Source: Lachnospiraceae bacterium
Lineage (GTDB): Bacteria; Bacillota; Clostridia; Lachnospirales; Lachnospiraceae
Reading direction: 5' to 3'
Assembly (NCBI GenBank): GCA_900772845.1
Contig: CAAGSD010000116.1
Coordinates: 1 to 23,511 of the forward strand
Length of the DNA: 23,511 nt
This document shows positions 7,978 to 16,714 of this stretch, piece by piece. The position numbers and the translations under genes were made by a program. Position 1 is the first letter of the stretch. Every line of letters starts with the position of its first letter. The notes beneath the pieces were generated by a model. The model made no database searches, was not told the origin of the DNA, and saw only the letters and a program-made list of their open reading frames with translations.

Positions 7978-10821
7978 TCAGATTTCTTCCAGCAGCTGCT
8001 CAAACTGTTCCATACTCATAAGTACTTTTCTGGGCTTGGTACCCTCTTCTTCTCCGACCACACCATATTCACACAACTGATCCATGATTCTGGCAGCCCG
8101 GTTAAAACCAATCTTCAATACACGCTGCAGCATACCGATAGACGCCTTGTCTTTATCAATAATAAAACGTGCAGCCTCTTCAAAGTATTCATCCCGGTCA
8201 TTCCCACCGCCGGAACCACTTCCGGAGGAGCCTCCCGAAGAACCGATGTTCTTGATCTTCTCTTCAATGTCCTCGGCATAGGTATTGTAAGTATTGCCCA
8301 GGGTCTGATTTTTGAGATAATCTACAACATCCGATACTTCCTTATCTGATACAAAAGCACCCTGTACACGGGCAGGTTTGGAATATCCCTGAGGATAAAA
8401 GAGCATATCACCTTTTCCCAAAAGTTTTTCCGCACCGTTCATATCCAGAATGGTACGGGAATCGACACCGCTGGATACAGAAAACGCAACACGGCTGGGC
8501 ATATTGGCTTTGATCAGACCGGTAATGACATCCACGCTGGGGCGCTGTGTTGCAATGATCAGATGGATCCCTGCTGCTCTTGCCAACTGCGCCAGACGGC
8601 AGATGGATTCCTCCACTTCACCGGGGCATACCATCATCAGATCTGCCAGCTCGTCTACAATAATAACGATCTGCGGCATCTTTTTCGGTGCTTCCTGTCC
8701 CTCGGGAACAGGCATGGTCTCAATCTTTTTATTATACCCCTTCAGATCACGGACATTGTAATCTGCGAACTTCCGGTAACGGTCTTCCATCTCACTGACG
8801 CCCCAGTGCAATGCGGCGGATGCCTTCTTGGGATCTGTCACCACAGGAATCAGCAGATGCGGGATCCCGTTATACACACTCAGCTCCACCACCTTGGGAT
8901 CTACCATGATCAGCTTCACATCATCCGGATGTGACTTATATAAAATACTCATGATCAGGGTATTGATACATACAGACTTACCGGAACCGGTGGCTCCGGC
9001 GATCAGCATATGGGGCATCTTTGCAATATCTGCCACTACCGTTTTCCCGGCAATATCCTTACCTACCGCAAAGGCAAGATTGGAAGGGAATTCCTGGAAT
9101 TCTTTGCTTTCCAGAAGATCTCTGAGTGCCACCATCATATTTTCTTTATTCGGGACTTCGATACCGATGGCCGCTTTTCCGGGGATCGGTGCTTCAATAC
9201 GAATATCCGTTGCTGCCAGATTCAATTTAATATCATCCGCCAGTCCGACGATCTTCGATACCTTCACGCCCTGTTCCGGCTGCAGTTCATACCGGGTGAC
9301 ACTGGGTCCCTGGCTGATATCAGTGATCGTTACCTTGACACCAAAAGTGTTCAGTGTCTGTTGCAGGCGCATCGCTGTCTCTTTTAATTCTCTGGAAGAA
9401 TCTCCGTTGGCAGCCTTTCCCTTTTGCAGCAGGTTCAGTGGCGGAATATGATATTCTGCCAACGGCTGTTTTTCTGCTCTGGCAATATCTTTATGTATCT
9501 GGTCCTCCGCCAGAGAATTTCCCCTGGGCGGTTCCGGTGCCATAATCTTTGGTCTTACCCGGCTCTCTGTCCGGGCTGTCTGCTGCGCAGCCTGTTCCGT
9601 GGCCGGCGCTACATCAGCCCTGACGGGTGTCGGCTGTTCATAGGTGGAGAATTCCGGAGTCTCTGGAATATCTTCTTTGTGAATGCGGATCGCCTCTGCC
9701 TGTGGTGTCAGAAGTGCAGCCTCTTCCTGCCAGGACTCTCTCCGTTCAAAAGGCTTTTTAAACGTTGCGGCGCTGTTTACTTCTTCCACCGGAATCTCTT
9801 CATAAGAAGTATCCGGATCTGCTTCCTGCATTGTTACCTGGTGTACTCCTGATACTTTGATATTTTCAAAATCACTGGAAGTTACTTTCGTCTCCTCTAC
9901 CACAGGTGCCAGCTGTTCCGATTCATCATATACAATTTCATGAATGTCTTCCCGTCTGCCATTATTCTGGGTATCCTGTTTTTTCAGGGAAGTATCTATC
10001 ATAACACCGGATACTTTTTTCTCTCTTCTGGGTACTGCATTCAGAATCTGTTCGTTTTCCTTCTCTTCTGCCCGAAGCCGGCGCTCCTCCTCACGAATGC
10101 GTCGTTCCTCTTCCCGGATACGACGGGCTTCTTCCCGCTGCGAGCTGCGCTCTTCCTGTTCCTGTCTGCGGATCTGGACCTTTTCACGCCGTCTGTCGGC
10201 ATCTTCTCTGGAATACTCACGGATCCTCTCTCCGCCATTTCGCATACTGTTTAAAAAGGAACGCTCCGTCACCAGAATCAGACTGATGACAGAACACAAT
10301 AAAACTACCAGCACCGTTCCCACGGTCTCCAGATAATGCAGCAGCAGATAGCAGATACTTCCTGCCAGAACGCCGCCCCCCTTTTTGCCGGTACTGCAGT
10401 TTGCATATAACACTTTGATATCATACTGTTCCATAGACCCGGCGTTCCTGGCAATCAGATCGCAGATCACACCGATCATCAGAAATAATACGACTCCCGC
10501 AATCATTTTCCGCACCGCAGTAGGGTTCCCCTCGTTGGCGAACCAGAAAGCCACCGCCAGAAACAACACTACCGGTGCAATATAAGCCGTAAATCCAAAA
10601 ATACCGAATAATACCCCACTGATCGCATTGCCAACCGGACCGATCATACCAAAATTGCAACAAAATAAAATCACCATTGCCACAAACAGTACGATCAGAC
10701 CGATCTCATGGAAAAGTTCACTGTCCTGTGCGGTTCTTTGTGCCTGTCTGCTACGGCTGCTGTTTGTACTTTTTCTTGTCCTATTGGAAGATGATGTTCT
10801 TTTGCCTGATGAAGATGCCAT
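7978..10821 (-). CDS. ftsK: FtsK/SpoIIIE-family DNA translocase
   Basis: The 947-residue ATP-driven DNA pump anchors at the division septum and moves chromosomal DNA. In spore formers the SpoIIIE form moves it into the forespore. It has a basic Ser/Arg-rich N-terminus, about four membrane segments between residues 41 and 187, a long charged and Pro-rich linker (190-460), and the motor (about 480-840). Walker A is GATGSGKS (609-616) and Walker B is IVIIVDELADL (718-728). A Gly/Ser hinge (861-873) leads to the winged-helix gamma domain (877-947) that reads KOPS/SRS-type DNA signals. The linker holds an Arg/Glu heptad run, RRIREEE twice then RRLRAEE (about 233-253). Sequence alone does not separate FtsK from SpoIIIE; tepA directly upstream matches the B. 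subtilis spoIIIE neighbourhood. Confidence 0.96.
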   Translation of the reverse strand: MASSSGKRTSSSNRTRKSTNSSRSRQAQRTAQDSELFHEIGLIVLFVAMVILFCCNFGMIGPVGNAISGVLFGIFGFTAYIAPVVLFLAVAFWFANEGNPTAVRKMIAGVVLFLMIGVICDLIARNAGSMEQYDIKVLYANCSTGKKGGGVLAGSICYLLLHYLETVGTVLVVLLCSVISLILVTERSFLNSMRNGGERIREYSREDADRRREKVQIRRQEQEERSSQREEARRIREEERRIREEERRLRAEEKENEQILNAVPRREKKVSGVMIDTSLKKQDTQNNGRREDIHEIVYDESEQLAPVVEETKVTSSDFENIKVSGVHQVTMQEADPDTSYEEIPVEEVNSAATFKKPFERRESWQEEAALLTPQAEAIRIHKEDIPETPEFSTYEQPTPVRADVAPATEQAAQQTARTESRVRPKIMAPEPPRGNSLAEDQIHKDIARAEKQPLAEYHIPPLNLLQKGKAANGDSSRELKETAMRLQQTLNTFGVKVTITDISQGPSVTRYELQPEQGVKVSKIVGLADDIKLNLAATDIRIEAPIPGKAAIGIEVPNKENMMVALRDLLESKEFQEFPSNLAFAVGKDIAGKTVVADIAKMPHMLIAGATGSGKSVCINTLIMSILYKSHPDDVKLIMVDPKVVELSVYNGIPHLLIPVVTDPKKASAALHWGVSEMEDRYRKFADYNVRDLKGYNKKIETMPVPEGQEAPKKMPQIVIIVDELADLMMVCPGEVEESICRLAQLARAAGIHLIIATQRPSVDVITGLIKANMPSRVAFSVSSGVDSRTILDMNGAEKLLGKGDMLFYPQGYSKPARVQGAFVSDKEVSDVVDYLKNQTLGNTYNTYAEDIEEKIKNIGSSGGSSGSGSGGGNDRDEYFEEAARFIIDKDKASIGMLQRVLKIGFNRAARIMDQLCEYGVVGEEEGTKPRKVLMSMEQFEQLLEEI

Positions 10822-10942
10822 GTCATCATACCTCTAATTTCTTTCATACTACTGATATATCCCTTTAAACCCTCTCGTTCATAAAACCACATTTCTCATA
10901 TTACGTTTCCGAACAAGTGCCTGATGATAATCAATATTAAGA

Positions 10943-10971
10943 AGTATATCATTTTTCTACTTTCTTGTCAT
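10943..10971 (-). promoter_or_regulatory. Probable sigma-A promoter for ftsK
   Basis: On the minus strand the -35 box is ATGACA (10966-10971), the spacer is 17 nt and the -10 box is TATACT (10943-10948), each 5 of 6 to consensus. The -35 overlaps the tepA stop region. An imperfect Fur-family-like palindrome, TGATAATCAATATTA (10925-10939), sits at about +1. The remaining leader down to the ftsK ATG is about 115 nt and holds an AGAGGT ribosome-binding sequence. Confidence 0.55.
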
Positions 10972-11690
10972 CCTTTTTTATGGTACTCTATCATCTCACG
11001 AAGTTTGCAGATGGCCCGGTCAATTCCGCCCACCTCATCAATAATCCCATGCTTTACTGCTTCTTCTCCCACAAGGATACTTCCCACATCCTTGGTCAGG
11101 AAGCCTGTCTCCATCATAAGATCCTCCAGCTTTTGACGGCTGATCTTACAGTGTCTGCACACGAAACCGGTGATCCGGTCCTGGATCAGTTTAAAATATT
11201 CAAAGGTCTGAGGCACACCGATGACCATGCCGTTCATCCGCACCGGATGGATTACCATAGTACCCGTAGGCACGATCAGGGAATATTTGCAGCTTACCGC
11301 AATGGGCACACCAATGGAGTGGCTGCCGCCAAGAACCAGTGATACCGTTGGTTTACTTAAGGATGCCAGCATTTCCGCAATGGCAAGTCCCGCTTCCACG
11401 TCTCCGCCCATGGTATTTAACAGTACCAGAACACCGCCGATCTCTTCACTGTCTTCAATCGCTGCCAGCTGTGGCAAAATGTGCTCATACTTTGTAGTCT
11501 TCGAGTTGCCGGAAAGATTGTCGTGTCCTTCAATCTCTCCGATAATAGTCAGCAGATGAATCTTTTTCCCTGCGACCCTGTCTGACAATGTCAGCTGTCC
11601 CGTCTTTTCAATTCTTTCATCTCTGTGTTCTTCCGCCTCTGTCTTTGGTGTCTGATTTTGATCCTGACCGGCTGCTTTCTGATCCTGCAT
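10968..11690 (-). CDS. tepA: ClpP-like serine protease of the TepA family
   Basis: The 240-residue protein has the ClpP/crotonase-fold peptidase core after a charged, Gln-rich N-terminus of about 35 residues. The likely catalytic triad is Ser125 (in GGSHSIGVPIA), His148 (in TMVIHPVRM) and Asp201 (in LTKDVGSILVGEEAVKHGIIDEVGG), and the LLNTMGGDVEAGLAIAEML segment (90-108) is the usual ClpP-family strand-helix. The family is called translocation-enhancing protein TepA (YmfB) in B. subtilis, where it lies close to spoIIIE, as here next to ftsK. There it was linked to protein export and spore germination. The substrate here is unknown. The ribosome-binding sequence AAAGGGG precedes the ATG. Confidence 0.9.
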   Translation of the reverse strand: MQDQKAAGQDQNQTPKTEAEEHRDERIEKTGQLTLSDRVAGKKIHLLTIIGEIEGHDNLSGNSKTTKYEHILPQLAAIEDSEEIGGVLVLLNTMGGDVEAGLAIAEMLASLSKPTVSLVLGGSHSIGVPIAVSCKYSLIVPTGTMVIHPVRMNGMVIGVPQTFEYFKLIQDRITGFVCRHCKISRQKLEDLMMETGFLTKDVGSILVGEEAVKHGIIDEVGGIDRAICKLREMIEYHKKG

Positions 11691-11755
11691 ACTCTGCCCC
11701 TTTCTTATTTTCCATGCTTTTCATGATTTGATATCAGATTTTGTAACTATTCAGA

Positions 11756-11816
11756 GCCATGCAAAACTGCGTTCTGCGGATGCTTGCATTCAGACAGATA
11801 AGCAGTTTTATATGGC
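11756..11816. repeat. Imperfect inverted repeat in the tepA upstream spacer
   Basis: The 274-nt spacer 11691-11964 holds no gene. Inside it, gccatgcaaaactgc (11756-11770) pairs with gcagttttatatggc (11802-11816), 13 of 15 positions. A nested 9-nt segment, tgcttgcat (11781-11789), can instead pair perfectly with atgcaagca (11842-11850), so two mutually exclusive folds are possible. On the minus strand it lies upstream of tepA and could be in its leader. I could not identify a confident tepA promoter. Confidence 0.45.
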
Positions 11817-11878
11817 AAAGTAACCACCATGAGCAAATAACATGCAAGCAAAAATCTGTACTTAGCTCACTATGCACA

Positions 11879-11919
11879 AAAAGACGATATTCCAGCTATC
11901 CGCCGTCATATCGTCTTTT
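11879..11919 (-). terminator. Intrinsic terminator of the yebC-glycosyltransferase-membrane protein unit
   Basis: Perfect 12-bp arms, aaaagacgatat (11879-11890) and atatcgtctttt (11908-11919), flank a 17-nt loop. On the minus strand the 3' arm runs into CTTTTTG. It lies 46 nt after the stop of the membrane-protein gene at 11965. The arms are symmetric, so it may work in both directions, but there is no plus-strand gene to the left. Confidence 0.8.
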
Positions 11920-11964
11920 AGTATGTCCTCTTTTCTAAGGTTTCATAAGATATTCCAGGTTTAT

Positions 11965-13506
11965 TTAAAGGTCAAAATCATCGTCATCCGCTACCGGATA
12001 GTCAAAATCCCCTTCCTCATCATTGTCCAGCTTATAGTCCAGTACTTTCGGCACATGCTTTTTCGGCAGTGGCAAAGGATTTTCGATCAGACAGATTTTT
12101 TCCATTTCCACAGTTTCTTCCGGCAGAGGCTCTGCTTCCTCCGGGAGTTCCTCCGTCTCCAGATCCTGTACTTTCAGTCTGCGTTTTTTCGGGGAACTCA
12201 TGACTTCGGCTTCTACTACTGTCTGTAACAGTTCATCCCGGGTTGTATAAGGCAGAATCGCCTGTACACCAGCACCGCCGATTGTCACCACCAGTAAAGT
12301 CAGTAAAGAACGTCCCTGCATTTCCTCTCCGGTCATTCCGACGCAGATCAGTAGGCCCAGAGCCACCATGACAGCCACCCATATTGTCTGTCTTTCCCAT
12401 TTTTTCCGACACCAGTAGGAAAATGCTCCGATACAAAAAAGTGTCTCCGTGAAGACGGCAGCAATGACAGGAAAAGTACCGCCCCGACTGACATTCTCTG
12501 TGTAAGTAACTGCCAGAGAAAATTTTTCCGGTGTATAGACTCTCCACCATGCCAGCAGCACATTTCCCATCAGTTTGCCGCTGCCCACTGCATCCAGTGC
12601 GATACTGAGAAAAAATCCTCCCAGTGTTCCCGACAGACCAAGAAATGCTGCGCTGATGCGACGTAGTATTCCCACCGCCTGCTTTGCTTCCAGAAACAGT
12701 ACAGAGAAAAGGATCAGCAACAGCAGGAATCCCATAATATCCAGATATCCCAGCACCCCAATGACCACACCGCCAAAGAAAAATCCAATCAGCGAACCCA
12801 GTCCGGTGATGTCTCCTTTTTGCTGAAAATGCGCCAGTATTCCCACGCTCACACACAGACCGATCGACCACAACAACAGATACAGTGGTTCCGGACCGAG
12901 GATTACGGTGTCAGACAGGAGCGGACTCAGCATGAAGCAGCCCAGCGTCACTACGGCACCCGCTGCACCTGTCAGCCTGCGTACGGCAAAATAGAAGAAA
13001 ATTCCGGTAAGTATCTGTATAACCGCCTGCAGGATCAGTGCCGCCGTCATTTTGTTTCCCAAAAGCACCAGAAGCCCGTGTAATACCTGCAAATAAAAAT
13101 AGACAGCGCCATGTACTACCTGCGGAATTTGTGTAGTCTCGGTAACTTTTGCGGCCTCAAACCAGACATTTCCGACGTCCCCTGCAGCATCATATAACAG
13201 CACTTCTCTGGTACGTAATACAATACCGACGGCAAGCAATGCCACAAACAACATACCCTCCAGGATCAGTAATACTTTTTGTCTGTCTTCCTTCTGCCGT
13301 TCCGGACTTCCCCCGAAAAGCCTATGTAACAGAAAAACAACCAGCCCTGTCACCGCAAGCCATATGCCTGCGATAACAAGGCCGATCGGACGGGAACCGC
13401 CCTCCGGCAGGAGCATGACCATTGTCGTGCCTACCAGTCCGGTTCCCGCTATTATTGCATAAATGAACCACAATACAACACTTAAAATGCTTTTTTTATA
13501 ATTCAT
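11965..13506 (-). CDS. Polytopic membrane protein, GT-C (GT39-like) glycosyltransferase candidate
   Basis: The 513-residue protein has about ten to twelve hydrophobic segments between residues 8 and 418, then a cytoplasmic tail (421-513) that is basic (SSPKKRRLK, 437-445), proline-rich (ENPLPLPKKHVPKVLDY) and finally very acidic (DDDDFDL end). The large loop after the third segment contains YDAAGDVGNVWFEAAK (105-120), where GT-C enzymes usually carry their acidic catalytic residues. This fits an enzyme that moves a sugar from a polyprenyl-phosphate donor to an extracytoplasmic acceptor, but no diagnostic motif proves it. Its start overlaps the stop of the upstream GT2 gene by 1 nt (TAATG), which supports a functional pair. 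It could instead be a flippase-like or structural membrane protein. Confidence 0.6.
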   Translation of the reverse strand: MNYKKSILSVVLWFIYAIIAGTGLVGTTMVMLLPEGGSRPIGLVIAGIWLAVTGLVVFLLHRLFGGSPERQKEDRQKVLLILEGMLFVALLAVGIVLRTREVLLYDAAGDVGNVWFEAAKVTETTQIPQVVHGAVYFYLQVLHGLLVLLGNKMTAALILQAVIQILTGIFFYFAVRRLTGAAGAVVTLGCFMLSPLLSDTVILGPEPLYLLLWSIGLCVSVGILAHFQQKGDITGLGSLIGFFFGGVVIGVLGYLDIMGFLLLLILFSVLFLEAKQAVGILRRISAAFLGLSGTLGGFFLSIALDAVGSGKLMGNVLLAWWRVYTPEKFSLAVTYTENVSRGGTFPVIAAVFTETLFCIGAFSYWCRKKWERQTIWVAVMVALGLLICVGMTGEEMQGRSLLTLLVVTIGGAGVQAILPYTTRDELLQTVVEAEVMSSPKKRRLKVQDLETEELPEEAEPLPEETVEMEKICLIENPLPLPKKHVPKVLDYKLDNDEEGDFDYPVADDDDFDL

Positions 13507-14450
13507 TATTTCAGTACCTTTTCAATGTTATATCTGGGGCGATGTTTCACTTCAATATAAATCTTACCAATATACTGTCCTACCAGTCCGATAGCCATCA
13601 GTTGGATACCACCCAGGAACCAGATAGATAAGATCAGGGAAGTCCAGCCCGGTACCACATGTCCTGTGCAATAAGAAATCAATGCATAAATTGCTGCAAG
13701 GATGCTTAATGCTACAATGATCATGCCTGCACCCAGGATCATGCTGATTGGCTTCACGCTGAAAGAAGAGATACCGTTAAATGCCAGTGCTAACATTTTC
13801 TTCAACGGATATTTGGACTCTCCGGCCACTCTCTCCTTACGGTCATAGTAAACACAGTCAGTCTGATAACCGATCAAAGGCATCATACCTCTCAAAAACA
13901 GGTTCGTCTCCTGATATTTGGAGAACTGTTCTACAGCACGCTTGGACATCAGTCGGAAATCCGCATGATTGTAAACGGTCTTGACACCCATCATTTCCAT
14001 GACTTTATAAAAGCCCTGCGCCGTGGTACGTTTGAAGAAAGTATCTGTCTTACGCTCCTTGCGGACACCGTATACGATGTCACAGCCATTGTGGAACTTA
14101 TCGATCATCTCCTCGATCACAGCTACATCATCCTGCAGATCCGCATCAATGGAAACCGTCACATCAGACAGATCCATGGCAGTGATCAGCCCGGCAGTCA
14201 GTGCGAACTGATGACCTACATTACCTGCCAGCTTCACGCCGCATACCTGTACCGGATGTGCCTGGTGCTCTTCCTCGATCAACTCCCATGTACGATCCTT
14301 ACTACCGTCATTTACAAACAGAATAAAGCTGTCTTCTGCGATCTTTCCCTTGTGGATCAGATCGTCCAACACACCCCTCAGTGCTTCGGAAGCAATCTTC
14401 AATACCTCTTCTTCATTGTAACAAGGAACTACAATTGCAAGCTTTTCCAT
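13506..14450 (-). CDS. GT2 polyprenyl-phosphate glycosyltransferase (GtrB/DPM1-like)
   Basis: The 314-residue enzyme has a GT-A domain followed by two membrane segments (about 234-258 and 270-293), the layout of GtrB/ArnC/YkoT-like enzymes that load a sugar from a nucleotide donor onto undecaprenyl phosphate on the inner face of the membrane. Visible motifs are IVVPCYNEEE (6-15), FVNDGSKDRT (45-54), the metal-binding SIDADLQDD (100-108), and the conserved RKERVAGESKYPLKKML region (204-220) before the membrane helices. The sugar is unknown. It lies 24 nt downstream of yebC and directly upstream of the GT-C-like membrane protein, which would be the natural acceptor enzyme for the lipid-linked sugar. 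Confidence 0.88.
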   Translation of the reverse strand: MEKLAIVVPCYNEEEVLKIASEALRGVLDDLIHKGKIAEDSFILFVNDGSKDRTWELIEEEHQAHPVQVCGVKLAGNVGHQFALTAGLITAMDLSDVTVSIDADLQDDVAVIEEMIDKFHNGCDIVYGVRKERKTDTFFKRTTAQGFYKVMEMMGVKTVYNHADFRLMSKRAVEQFSKYQETNLFLRGMMPLIGYQTDCVYYDRKERVAGESKYPLKKMLALAFNGISSFSVKPISMILGAGMIIVALSILAAIYALISYCTGHVVPGWTSLILSIWFLGGIQLMAIGLVGQYIGKIYIEVKHRPRYNIEKVLK

Positions 14451-14474
14451 GCTGTTACCCCTTACCCTTTCAAT

Positions 14475-15203
14475 TTACTCGTCCCAGTTATGATATACTG
14501 CCTGAACGTCATCGTCATCTTCCAGCAGATCCAGGGTTCTCTGTAAATTCTTCACAGCTGTCTCATCAGTCAGTGTTACATAATTCTGAGGGATCATGGT
14601 GACTTCTGCACTGACCATGGGAATTCCCGCATCCTCCAGAGCCTTGCGTACCTCTTCGAAATTATCGGGATCGGTCAGGATTTCAAAGCTGTCATCCTCC
14701 TCAGAGAAATCTTCAGCACCGGCATCCAGAGCAGTCATCATCAGATCGTCTGCTTCCAGATCACACTCTTCCTTGTCCACGATGATCTGTCCTTTTTTGT
14801 CAAACATAAAGGATACACATCCGGGAGTACCTACATTACCCTGTCCTTTTGTGAATGCACTTCTTACATTCGCTGCGGTACGGTTCGTATTGTCGGTAAG
14901 TGCATCTACAATGATAGCGATACCGTTAGGGCCATAGCCTTCATAGGTCACATACTTATAGTTTACATTGCCTACATCACCGGCTGCTTTCTTGATACCG
15001 CGCTCAATGGTATCATTGGGCATGTTATTGGCTTTTGCTTTTGCAATAACGGTTGCCAGCTTGAAGTTATTGGCAGGATCGGGACCGCCCTCTTTTACAG
15101 CAACGGCAATTTCACGGCCGATAATGGTAAAAATCTTACCCTTTGCTGCATCGTTCTTCTCTTTTTTATGCTTAATATTAGCAAATTTAGAATGTCCTGA
15201 CAT
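14475..15203 (-). CDS. yebC: YebC/PmpR/TACO1-family protein
   Basis: The 242-residue protein is full length and starts with the family signature MSGHSKFANIKHKKEKNDAAKGK, followed by GPDPANNFKLATVIAKAKANNMPNDTIERGIKKA and YEGYGPNGIAIIVDALTDNTNRTAANVR. It was long listed as a transcription regulator. Later work on the family (TACO1 in mitochondria, YebC in bacteria) points to a ribosome-associated role that relieves stalling at proline-rich stretches. Which role applies here is not visible in the sequence. A strong ribosome-binding site, AAAGGAG, precedes the ATG. It is the first gene of the unit that ends at the terminator at 11879-11919. Confidence 0.95.
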   Translation of the reverse strand: MSGHSKFANIKHKKEKNDAAKGKIFTIIGREIAVAVKEGGPDPANNFKLATVIAKAKANNMPNDTIERGIKKAAGDVGNVNYKYVTYEGYGPNGIAIIVDALTDNTNRTAANVRSAFTKGQGNVGTPGCVSFMFDKKGQIIVDKEECDLEADDLMMTALDAGAEDFSEEDDSFEILTDPDNFEEVRKALEDAGIPMVSAEVTMIPQNYVTLTDETAVKNLQRTLDLLEDDDDVQAVYHNWDE

Positions 15204-15274
15204 CTTTGTTACTCCTTTGAAATCTGTATTCTTTCTCTTTGTATGCGCATTTTCTGCGCAATCACGCTTTTTTT

Positions 15275-15303
15275 ATCATAGCATCATTTTCTTTTTTCTT
15301 CAA
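15275..15303 (-). promoter_or_regulatory. Probable promoter for yebC
   Basis: On the minus strand TTGAAG (15298-15303), a 17-nt spacer and TATGAT (15275-15280) lie across the 3' end of the upstream CBS-transporter gene. The leader of roughly 65 nt contains a small hairpin, TGCGCA-GAAAA-TGCGCA (15244-15260), which has no U-run after it and is not a terminator. Confidence 0.5.
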
Positions 15304-16684
15304 GCACAGATTGTCCGTCCTCCGTACTCTGTTCTTTTTCTTCCTCCGGCAGTTTCGTCACCAGCACACTGCCGATCATTTTTCTGACTACAGAAAGGAT
15401 CTTGAAATTGTATCCTTTATAGTCCACGTCAAACTGTTCATCCGGCTCAGGAATTCTGTCCAGTTTTGAAATCAAAAATCCGTTCAGTGTCTCGAATTCT
15501 TCCTCATCAAAGGTAATGCCCAGAAGTTCTTCCACTTCTTTTAACGGAGTCTTTCCTTCCATGACATATTCATCTTTACCGCGGTTCTTAATGTATTCCT
15601 GATCCTCATCATACTCATCCATGATATTGCCTACGATTTCCTCCAGAATATCCTCCATGGCGATCAGTCCGTCGGTCTGTCCGTATTCATCTACTACAAT
15701 CGCCATCTGCAGCTTCTGGGACTGCATTTCTTTGAACAGTTCATCAATATTTTTGGTCTGGGGCACAAAATACGGCTCTCTGAGCAGGCCGTCCAGCTTT
15801 GCGATAGGCAGGTCCAGCTTGTCATCACTGATATGGAACCGCATAGCATCTTTCAGATGCAGGATGCCGATAATATGATCAATATTCTCCTCGTACACAG
15901 GATAGCGGCTATTCTTGCCCCCCAGCATGGAAGCGATGGCATCCTTCAGCTTCGTCTCTCCGTCTATGGCCACGATGCTTCCGCGGTGTGTCATGATATC
16001 CTGGGCTTCCTTATCTCCGTATTCAAAGATATTGGAGATCATTTCCGCCTCACTGGCCTGGATAACGCCCTGTTCATGACCTTCCTGCACCATATTGATA
16101 ATTTCTTCCTCTGTCACATCATTCTCATCCGTATTATTGCGGACGCCAAAAAGAAACAGAATCCCCTTGGCTGTAAGATTTACAATACCTGTCAGAGGAG
16201 ACAAAAGCCTCGTGATGACATAAATCGGATCAACACAGGTATAAGCCCACTTTTCCGGGTTTCTGGATGCCACCTTCCGGGGAATCAGCACACCAAAAGT
16301 CAATAAAATATAGATAAGGGCAATAAAGGACAGTACCGTTGCGAATCCCGAGATCACACCCGCCGGAACATTCTCCGTGGTCATTCCGCCGATGCTGATC
16401 ACATGGAGCCCTTTATCTATCATCTGTAACCAGAGGTTCAGATAAAAGGCTCCCATTAAAATATTGATCAAGGTAATGACCAGATGTACCGTATTGATAT
16501 AGATTCCCGGCCGTCTGATCATCTCACTCAATCGTATGGAGCGGCGATCCTTCTCCTCCTCTGCTTTATGTAGAATCTCTTTTTCATTCAGATTGTCGAT
16601 TGCCGCATCAAATCCATAGAAAAACATATCGACAAACAGTAACAGAAAAAAGAGAAAAACGGCCACAGGCCCACTGACGTCCAT
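15284..16684 (-). CDS. CNNM/CorC-type transporter with CBS pair ('hemolysin family')
   Basis: The 466-residue membrane protein has the DUF21-CBS-CBS-CorC_HlyC layout. The N-terminal membrane domain has segments at about 5-25, 62-85, 107-135 and 150-180. The CBS pair (about 225-345) includes DIMTHRGSIVAID, SRYPVYEENIDHIIGILHLKDA and MAIVVDEYGQTDGLIAMEDILEEIVG. The C-terminal CorC_HlyC domain spans about 365-445. Proteins of this family export Mg2+ or Co2+ or move Na+; the older name hemolysin C is historical. The membrane domain starts FVDMFFYGFDAAIDNLNE, which fits the conserved first helix. The N-terminus is short, and the last 20 residues are charged and variable. It has its own promoter at 16715-16744. 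Confidence 0.92.
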   Translation of the reverse strand: MDVSGPVAVFLFFLLLFVDMFFYGFDAAIDNLNEKEILHKAEEEKDRRSIRLSEMIRRPGIYINTVHLVITLINILMGAFYLNLWLQMIDKGLHVISIGGMTTENVPAGVISGFATVLSFIALIYILLTFGVLIPRKVASRNPEKWAYTCVDPIYVITRLLSPLTGIVNLTAKGILFLFGVRNNTDENDVTEEEIINMVQEGHEQGVIQASEAEMISNIFEYGDKEAQDIMTHRGSIVAIDGETKLKDAIASMLGGKNSRYPVYEENIDHIIGILHLKDAMRFHISDDKLDLPIAKLDGLLREPYFVPQTKNIDELFKEMQSQKLQMAIVVDEYGQTDGLIAMEDILEEIVGNIMDEYDEDQEYIKNRGKDEYVMEGKTPLKEVEELLGITFDEEEFETLNGFLISKLDRIPEPDEQFDVDYKGYNFKILSVVRKMIGSVLVTKLPEEEKEQSTEDGQSVLEEKRK

Positions 16685-16714
16685 AAATCATTTCATCCTT
16701 TCGTATTTTTTGTA

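Noticed and set aside
11691..11760. A tepA promoter in the spacer
   Set aside because: I tried several -10-like hexamers (TATAAA, TAGTTA, GATATC), but none has a convincing -35 at 16-18 nt.
13965..14546. A 193-codon plus-strand open frame over the GT2 and yebC genes
   Set aside because: It is a shadow of two well-identified minus-strand genes and has no coding signature of its own.
15244..15260. Hairpin TGCGCA...TGCGCA before yebC as a terminator
   Set aside because: On the minus strand no U-run follows, and the predicted yebC promoter lies upstream of it. On the plus strand the T-run starts 7 nt away and no plus-strand gene is there to end.
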